Of a stretch of 64,000 nucleotides of DNA, positions 58,529-64,000 are shown one piece after another. A model generated the notes under the pieces. It was given only the letters and a program-made list of their open reading frames with translations, was not told where the DNA came from and made no database searches. A program made the position numbers and the translations under genes. The first letter of the stretch is position 1. Each line of letters opens with the position of its first letter. This stretch comes from Aporhodopirellula rubra (GTDB lineage Bacteria > Planctomycetota > Planctomycetia > Pirellulales > Pirellulaceae): positions 1-64,000 of the forward strand of contig NZ_JACHXU010000016.1 in NCBI RefSeq assembly GCF_014192335.1. Reading direction: 5' to 3'.

Positions 58529-60466
58529 ATGAAGAGCACTACACGTCAAATCAGTCTCCGAAAAAGCATCAACCGTCGCGATCTCCATCGCAAGGCACTT
58601 CGGTCGGTGCTGGCAGCACTCGTCGTTACATGCAGTTATGGGGTCTCCATGGCTGCGGACATCGAAGTGACCAACCTCAACAATTCCGGCGCGGGTTCTC
58701 TTCGGGAAGCGATTGAAAACGCGGCCGCAGGTGACCGCATCGTGTTCGATGTCCCCGGCGGCGGCACAATCACACTTGCGTCCGATTTACCCGATATCAC
58801 CGATAATCTTTCGTTCACTAACACAAACGTCGTCCCCATCATCATTGACCGTGACGTTCACGGCCCGCTTTCGATTACCGGTGGCGTCGTCAACTTCGGC
58901 GAACTTCAAGTGATCGATACGGGGACAGACATTCAGTTATCTCCCGCGGCCACGTTGATTGGCGACGGAGAGCAATTGACGGCCGATATCGCGGTCAGCG
59001 GAACCATTGCACCGGGAAGCAGTGAAGCCGCCGGGGTAATTGGCGATTTGATTATTGTCGGTCAATTAGATGCCACTGACTCAACGATCGAAGTCGATAT
59101 CATGGGCGGTGCCCCGGCGTCGAACGACCTGATCGATGTTACCGGGGAAGCGATCGTTACCGACGCGACGCTCGCACCGAATTTTGTCGGCTCCGATTAT
59201 TCGGCAGGTGATTCCTTCACGGTCATCACCGCGTCAACGAGTGTGACAGGTACCCTCGCCAATTCGACAGATGAGTTTCAGCTGCCATCGAATCCGTTTC
59301 TGGAAGCCTTGATCAACGCAGCAAGCGGCAACGATATTGTGATTGAACTCCGGGACAACGGACTCACGTTCGCGGAAGTGCTTGAAGGCTGTAACCAGAT
59401 CGCAACGGCGGCCGAATTGGACCGGCTAACAGGAGTTGGAACTGTTGACCAAGTCGCAGTGATCACCGCTTTACGCAACGGTTCGGGCGAGAACGTGGAA
59501 GGCGCCGTCGGCCAATTGTCGGGTACGATCTATCCATCGCTGGTCGATGGAGAAATCAATCAGATTCAAAACAACTTACACGCGATACGTGACCGAGTGC
59601 TACTACAACGAGACGACATGCTCACGAGTGGACGTTGGACGCCATGGGTTCGCGGCTTTGGAATGTCACTCAACACGAACGTCGATGATTGCCTGACAGA
59701 AGGTTATCGCCAAGAAGTCGGCGGCGTGGAAATCGGCACCGGAATTTTGACCTCATCTGGGTTGGGAATGCATGGTTTCGCTCAATTTGGATCCGCGAAT
59801 ACGACAATACGCGGTGTCGATCAAGATGCCGAATCAAGCTCGTACCGCTTCGGCGGCTCCGTCCAATACCTTGGCGAACTTGCGTATGTCATGGCAATGG
59901 GCGGCTTCGGCTTTCAAGACCATGAGGTTGAACGATCGATGTCGGCATTCACGACAGGTGCGTTTGCGGAAAGCGAGATTGATGGAAACGATCAATTCGT
60001 ATCGGTAGAATTGGGCACGGCACATTCCGTCGCAAACACTCTGTGGCTGTCGTTCGTCTCATTACAAGGAATCCGTGTCGAGCTCGATCCGGTGGAAGAA
60101 TCGGGCCCATCTGATTTCGATCTTTTGGTGTGTGGGTTAGAAGACGATTCGTTACGAAGCATGATCGGATTATCACTCGCGCAGACCAACGGAACCGCGC
60201 TCGGTCCCGCGACGACTCAGGTTCGTCTTGGATGGTTGCATGAATTCCTTGACCAACAACGCACCGCTCAAACCGCGATCGAAGGGGGAACGCCCGAATT
60301 TTACGATCTGCGAAGCACCGAAGCAGGCCGCGATTGGCTTTCGGTCGGCGCCCAATTGGACTGGGGCTTTTTCTTGGGCGGGCAGTTCACCCTGGCATAT
60401 CAAGGCAATCTCAACACCCAATCCGCGTTTCAAAGCGGTCTGATTGGAACCCGCTGGCACTGGTGA
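58529..60466 (+). CDS. Autotransporter-like protein with short passenger and C-terminal beta-barrel
   Basis: 645 residues. A long basic leader and hydrophobic core (LRSVLAALVVTCSYGVSMAA) form a signal peptide. The passenger begins with GSLREAIENAAAGDRIVFD, the planctomycete/Pmp-type 'SLREAI' repeat, then beta-helix-like text to about residue 280. A helical linker follows (IYPSLVDGEINQIQNNLHAI). The last ~270 residues (RWTPWVRGFGMSLN to TRWHW) are a 12-strand-type autotransporter barrel with a terminal aromatic. Only one SLREAI repeat is present, so the passenger is short. Likely outer-membrane; function unknown. Confidence 0.8.
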   Translation: MKSTTRQISLRKSINRRDLHRKALRSVLAALVVTCSYGVSMAADIEVTNLNNSGAGSLREAIENAAAGDRIVFDVPGGGTITLASDLPDITDNLSFTNTNVVPIIIDRDVHGPLSITGGVVNFGELQVIDTGTDIQLSPAATLIGDGEQLTADIAVSGTIAPGSSEAAGVIGDLIIVGQLDATDSTIEVDIMGGAPASNDLIDVTGEAIVTDATLAPNFVGSDYSAGDSFTVITASTSVTGTLANSTDEFQLPSNPFLEALINAASGNDIVIELRDNGLTFAEVLEGCNQIATAAELDRLTGVGTVDQVAVITALRNGSGENVEGAVGQLSGTIYPSLVDGEINQIQNNLHAIRDRVLLQRDDMLTSGRWTPWVRGFGMSLNTNVDDCLTEGYRQEVGGVEIGTGILTSSGLGMHGFAQFGSANTTIRGVDQDAESSSYRFGGSVQYLGELAYVMAMGGFGFQDHEVERSMSAFTTGAFAESEIDGNDQFVSVELGTAHSVANTLWLSFVSLQGIRVELDPVEESGPSDFDLLVCGLEDDSLRSMIGLSLAQTNGTALGPATTQVRLGWLHEFLDQQRTAQTAIEGGTPEFYDLRSTEAGRDWLSVGAQLDWGFFLGGQFTLAYQGNLNTQSAFQSGLIGTRWHW

Positions 60467-60784
60467 GATCGCACCGACTGACGATGCTGAGAGATTTCTG
60501 ACCATCGGAAATTCTCCCCCTAGTTGTCCCGCGTCTGCGTTTCGGACTTACGTCCGCTCGAATGGACATTGAGTCCACCTGCATTGATATCCTGTATAAA
60601 ATCGGGGGTATCGATATTGGACGACAACGTCCCGCGATGCCCCCTTCTTGCATGTGCTCGTACGCATGGTGCAGATTCCCCGAACCTTTTGGCTGGCTCC
60701 GGGGTTTGATGGGTGGCCGGCGGGGGGCGTTACGGTGTTGGACTTGCGTCAAACAGGGGCGAACTTAGTGGAGAGGGAACCATC
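60467..60784. other. Intergenic region upstream of the EF-hand esterase
   Basis: About 320 nt. No gene, RNA or repeat is supported. The right end holds the gagaggg Shine-Dalgarno of the next gene. Confidence 0.45.
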
Positions 60785-61969
60785 ATGCGGCGGTTGAACA
60801 CATTCTGTATTTTCTCGTTGATCGGCGTCTTATCGGCCAGTTCCGTGGCTGCTCAGCGAAGCGTTGATCGGATTCGGCGTTGGGATAAGAACAACGATCA
60901 ATCGCTGTCTCTCGAAGAATTTCCGGAGCAGTTTCGCAATCGTTTTGACACCCTGGACACTGACCATGATGGGAATGTCACTCAAGCAGAATTCGATGCG
61001 TTTGAGCAGTCTCGTCGAAATCGAACGGAACGCCCTGAAAACACTGAGGCTCGACGTGCCACAAAAGTTTCGCGGCCGAAACCGACACACGCAAATGTTG
61101 CGTACGGAGATCACGAAAAACAGAAATTCGATCTCTGGCTAGCCGAATCCAATAACAGCGAACCGACTCCGCTGGTGATCTACATTCACGGCGGTGGGTT
61201 TCGAGGAGGTGACAAATCAGCGGGCAACCAACCGATCGGTCAGTATCTCGATCAAGGCATTTCGTTCGCATCGATCAACTATCGGCTCAGCGACGTCGGT
61301 CCGTACCCGATCATGATGCATGATGCAGCACGATGCCTGCAAACGATTCGCTCTCGCGCAGAACAATGGAACCTCGATGCTGATCGCATCGCCTGCTACG
61401 GCGGATCGGCAGGAGCCGGTATTTCTCTGTGGCTCGCTTTCCATGATGACTTGGCTAAACCGGGCAGTGACGATCCGGTCGCTCGGCAGTCGACTCGTAT
61501 TGTCGCCGCTGGAACAACAGGCGGGCAATCGACCTACGACATGCGAACGTTCCGTGAATGGTTCGGAATCCCGGACTTGCCACCTCATCCGGCGATCTTC
61601 GCGTTCTATGGCATCGAAGATGATTCCGACTGGGAAACCGAACGCGTCAAAAAACTAATGGTCGATGCGTCACCGATTAACCATCTCACTGATGACGATC
61701 CCCCCGTGTTCATGGTTTACGGCAGTGGCAATATCCCCGTTACCGTTGACTCGAATCCCGGTTTGTGGGTCCACCATGCACTGTTGGGGATCAAGCTGAA
61801 GGAAGCGATGGACGAACTCGGCATCGAATGCAGCGTCACGTGGAATGGGAACCCCAGCAAACGCTATGAAGACATCCACGCCTTCCTGGTTGAAAAAGTC
61901 CGAGGCGAACGCGAGCACCAACCTCAAAAGCGAGAACCGAGCGCAAGCACTCGGCCAACAGCACGGTAA
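60785..61969 (+). CDS. Secreted EF-hand + alpha/beta-hydrolase (esterase/lipase-like) protein
   Basis: 394 residues from the ATG giving MRRLNTFCIFSLIGV, preceded by gagaggg; the frame is open to 60713 but without a ribosome-binding site. Signal peptide to about residue 22 (SVAA-Q). Two EF-hand loops: DKNNDQSLSLEE and DTDHDGNVTQAE. Then an alpha/beta-hydrolase: oxyanion region YIHGGGFRGGDKS, nucleophile in YGGSAGAGISLWL, and a C-terminal His in DIHAFL. The EF-hand/hydrolase fusion is common in planctomycetes. Probably calcium-stabilised periplasmic carboxylesterase; substrate unknown. Confidence 0.85.
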   Translation: MRRLNTFCIFSLIGVLSASSVAAQRSVDRIRRWDKNNDQSLSLEEFPEQFRNRFDTLDTDHDGNVTQAEFDAFEQSRRNRTERPENTEARRATKVSRPKPTHANVAYGDHEKQKFDLWLAESNNSEPTPLVIYIHGGGFRGGDKSAGNQPIGQYLDQGISFASINYRLSDVGPYPIMMHDAARCLQTIRSRAEQWNLDADRIACYGGSAGAGISLWLAFHDDLAKPGSDDPVARQSTRIVAAGTTGGQSTYDMRTFREWFGIPDLPPHPAIFAFYGIEDDSDWETERVKKLMVDASPINHLTDDDPPVFMVYGSGNIPVTVDSNPGLWVHHALLGIKLKEAMDELGIECSVTWNGNPSKRYEDIHAFLVEKVRGEREHQPQKREPSASTRPTAR

Positions 61970-62010
61970 CGAGGCCTAGCGACATCGGCTACGTCTTTTA
62001 TAGAAAGGCA

Positions 62011-62805
62011 CTAGCCTTCTTGTTGCGTAGGGTATTCGGCGTACTCGACGCGGTAGAGTGCGAACCCCAGGGCGATGATTGTTAATGCGCTGAGGGCCAT
62101 GAGATGGGTAGAGACCGGCTCGCTGCCAAAGATGTTTTCCGCATTCGAACGAACGTTTTCCCAACCCATCCAATTCGCGAGTAGCCCACGAAGTCGGTAG
62201 TTGATCGTGAATTTGTTGACGAGAGCGGGAACAAACGACAAACCGTATTCAACGATCATGGTGTAGAGCACCGCACTGACCATGGTTCGTCGATAGAACA
62301 GCACGCCGATCAACAGAAAGATGGCAGCGTGGGCGAGACAAGACAACACCGCGAGCACGCTCATCACGCACCACATTCGCAGCATGACATCGGTGCCGAT
62401 CAACCATACGCAGACTGCGGTGGAAACGAGCGACGCGGAAAGCGTCCAGACGACCGCCGTCAGGTACTTTCCGAAGAGAACCATTCGCCTGCCCGATCGA
62501 CGCAGTGCCAGATACACCCATGTTTGGCCTTCGATTTCGGTGCTGATCGCGGGTGTCGCCCAAAGCAGAAGCCCTAGCAAACACGTCACCTCCGGCACCA
62601 AAAAATACAGCGTGAAACCGAACGGTTCGATAAATTCGGCAGGATCAAACTTGTTCGCTGAGGAAGCCAGAGCAATGCCTCGCATCGTCGCGATGATCGC
62701 CACCGGAAACGCGACAAGCGCGAACCACATCGCGATACGTCCCATCGTGAACGATCGACGCAATTCGAATTGCATCACATCCCATGGCATGGTCAGACGA
62801 TTCAT
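62011..62805 (-). CDS. ABC-2-type permease subunit
   Basis: 264 residues, about six membrane helices (e.g. MWFALVAFPVAIIATMRG; GFTLYFLVPEVTCLLGLLLW; VVWTLSASLVSTAVCVWLIG). It overlaps the ATPase gene start by 4 nt (ATGA). Together they form an ABC-2 exporter; the other permease gene lies upstream at the window edge. Substrate unknown. Confidence 0.85.
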   Translation of the reverse strand: MNRLTMPWDVMQFELRRSFTMGRIAMWFALVAFPVAIIATMRGIALASSANKFDPAEFIEPFGFTLYFLVPEVTCLLGLLLWATPAISTEIEGQTWVYLALRRSGRRMVLFGKYLTAVVWTLSASLVSTAVCVWLIGTDVMLRMWCVMSVLAVLSCLAHAAIFLLIGVLFYRRTMVSAVLYTMIVEYGLSFVPALVNKFTINYRLRGLLANWMGWENVRSNAENIFGSEPVSTHLMALSALTIIALGFALYRVEYAEYPTQQEG

Positions 62806-63737
62806 GACGTCTCTCCTCGGTGACGACGAAGAATCGATTCAAAAACCGCTTCGATGTTTCCATCGGGCGTCTGCAATTGATCAATCGCCAAGTTGTCATC
62901 ACGTATCCAGGACGCGATCCTTCCATAAAACTCCGCTGGCTCTCGCAACGAAACCCTGAGTTCGTTTTTGCCATGATTGAGTTGCAACGCGTCAACCCAA
63001 TCGACGTCCGCCAAGCGGTGAATCAATTTTGCGGCATCCCGACCTTTGATGAAAACCTCTTGTGGCGTGTCCGTCAAAATCGATTCGATTTCTTGTGCGG
63101 TTCCCGACGCGAGAATCCTGCCGCCGTGCAATAGCAGGAAAGAGGCCGTCACGGATTCAATCTCTTGCAAAACATGGCTTGCAAAGATCAACCCACGGCC
63201 TGATCGAGTCCATTGCTTCAAGAGTTGTGTCATGTCATTGCGACCAACAGGATCCAACCCGTTGTAAGGTTCATCGAGAATCAGCAGTTCCGGTTGGTGA
63301 GCGATCGCCTGAGCAATCTTGGTTCGCTGACGCATGCCTAACGAATAGGTTCCCATCGGACGATGCATGGCGGATGTCATGCCAACGGTTTCCAACGCTT
63401 CTTCGGCCAGTGACTTACACTCCCGTCGCGAAATTCCGTGCAGGCGGACCTGATACCGAACCCACTCCAGTGCCGAGACGTTGGGGTACAACACGTCCGA
63501 GGCGGGGCACAAACCGATACGACGAAGCAATCGACGATCACTCGTGGGTGTTGTCCCGAGTACCTGAAGGCTGCCTAACGTTGGACGAAAATGGCCGATC
63601 AACAAATTGATCAACGTCGTTTTCCCGGAACCGTTCGGACCGATCAGCCCGTATGCGCCGCGGGGGATGCGCAGCGTCAGGTCGTTCACGCCGACGACGT
63701 TGCCATACATCTTCGAAACATGATTCAATTCAATCAT
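62802..63737 (-). CDS. ABC transporter ATP-binding protein (ABC-2/CcmA-like)
   Basis: 311 residues. Walker A GPNGSGKTT, signature region YSLGMRQRTKIAQAIA, Walker B LLILDEPYNGLDPVG, then ASHVLQEIESV with the switch His. The C-terminal ~80 residues carry the regulatory extension seen in NatA/CcmA-type exporters. Starts 3 nt after the upstream permease stop, so the genes form one operon. Confidence 0.93.
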   Translation of the reverse strand: MIELNHVSKMYGNVVGVNDLTLRIPRGAYGLIGPNGSGKTTLINLLIGHFRPTLGSLQVLGTTPTSDRRLLRRIGLCPASDVLYPNVSALEWVRYQVRLHGISRRECKSLAEEALETVGMTSAMHRPMGTYSLGMRQRTKIAQAIAHQPELLILDEPYNGLDPVGRNDMTQLLKQWTRSGRGLIFASHVLQEIESVTASFLLLHGGRILASGTAQEIESILTDTPQEVFIKGRDAAKLIHRLADVDWVDALQLNHGKNELRVSLREPAEFYGRIASWIRDDNLAIDQLQTPDGNIEAVFESILRRHRGETS

Positions 63738-63740
63738 CGC

Positions 63741-64000
63741 TCAAACACTCAGCCTCGCGATGATACGCCTGCGGACCACCCAGAATGAAATCGCCGTCAC
63801 GGCCACCAGAACCAACATCGCAGGAAAGACACTCGCCGCCGATGTGTCCAAACCGAATACCCACGACTGAACTTTTCCCAACGTGTGATAGGGCGAAAGC
63901 AATCGCCAACGATCGAAGTCGAAGTTGATATTTTCCCAACCGCGCCGACCTCGTGGTGGACGCATGGATCCGGAAGCCATCACCGCGGAGGCGGACGTTA
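63741..64000 (-). CDS. ABC-2-type permease, partial (3' end only)
   Basis: The frame reaches the window edge; only the last ~86 codons are here. A final membrane helix (VFPAMLVLVAVTAISFWVV) is followed by a basic tail (RRRIIARLSV). It is upstream of, and probably co-transcribed with, the ABC ATPase. Full length lies beyond 64000. Confidence 0.75.
   Translation of the reverse strand, partial: TSASAVMASGSMRPPRGRRGWENINFDFDRWRLLSPYHTLGKVQSWVFGLDTSAASVFPAMLVLVAVTAISFWVVRRRIIARLSV

Noticed and set aside
1..64000. CRISPR array, prophage or intact IS
   Set aside because: No regularly spaced direct repeats, phage structural genes or transposase genes were seen.

Overview
The window reads as chromosome of a Planctomycetota bacterium, most likely a Rhodopirellula-like member of the Pirellulales. 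The call rests on gene content: two DUF1501 + PSD1 (DUF1549/DUF1553) cytochrome-type pairs, a DUF1559 pseudopilin-like protein, a BlaI/M56 pair, an EF-hand plus alpha/beta-hydrolase fusion, a DUF1207 protein, a FecR-like anti-sigma segment fused to a PSD1 enzyme, and the style of the ribosomal and fab clusters. This is inference from families; no 16S gene is present.

Layout. 1-800: a perfect 20-bp hairpin, a possible frameshifted small gene, and the 3' part of a tRNA with no 5' half. 0.8-11.7 kb: housekeeping and envelope genes (YihY/BrkB membrane protein, 2-hydroxyacid dehydrogenase, secreted TPR protein, small HExxH membrane protein, pyruvate kinase, DusB-like tRNA-dihydrouridine synthase, LTA-synthase-like sulfatase, orphan FixJ-type response regulator). 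11.8-15.9 kb: rpmF-fabD-fabG-acpP-fabF on the minus strand, without plsX or fabH. 16.0-18.8 kb: divergent rpsM-rpsK-rpoA-rplQ with a promoter and a clear rho-independent terminator. 18.9-25.2 kb: one gene for a roughly 2,095-residue, almost wholly membrane-embedded protein. 25.4-28.1 kb: rRNA methyltransferase-like protein, small membrane protein, M28/glutaminyl-cyclase-like enzyme. 28.2 kb: tRNA-Pro(GGG).

28.8-36.9 kb has an accessory look. It holds an uncharacterised three-gene operon ending in an HNH nuclease, a HEAT-like hypothetical, a small secreted protein, a divergent TetR/SDR pair with a candidate operator, a 5'-truncated SMR efflux gene, a GNAT and an EamA permease. The last three lie between copies of one repeat in opposite orientation.

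36.9-57.3 kb: an ECF sigma factor, an anti-sigma-like/cytochrome/PSD1 fusion and DUF1501 form one operon. Then come a pseudopilin-like DUF1559 protein, BlaI and M56 peptidase. A tightly coupled five-gene operon follows (polyprenyl-P-sugar synthase fused to an ArnT-like transferase, a 59-aa protein, LptF/G permease, a second ArnT-like transferase, DUF1207 protein) and looks like a lipid/LPS glycosylation and export unit. A second PSD1/DUF1501 pair follows. 57.5-64 kb: a secreted hypothetical protein, a short-passenger autotransporter-like barrel protein, an EF-hand esterase, and an ABC-2 exporter cut by the window edge.

The strongest candidates for something not well described are the HNH three-gene operon, the synthase-ArnT fusion operon, the giant membrane protein and the inverted repeat family. 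No CRISPR array, prophage or intact insertion sequence was seen.
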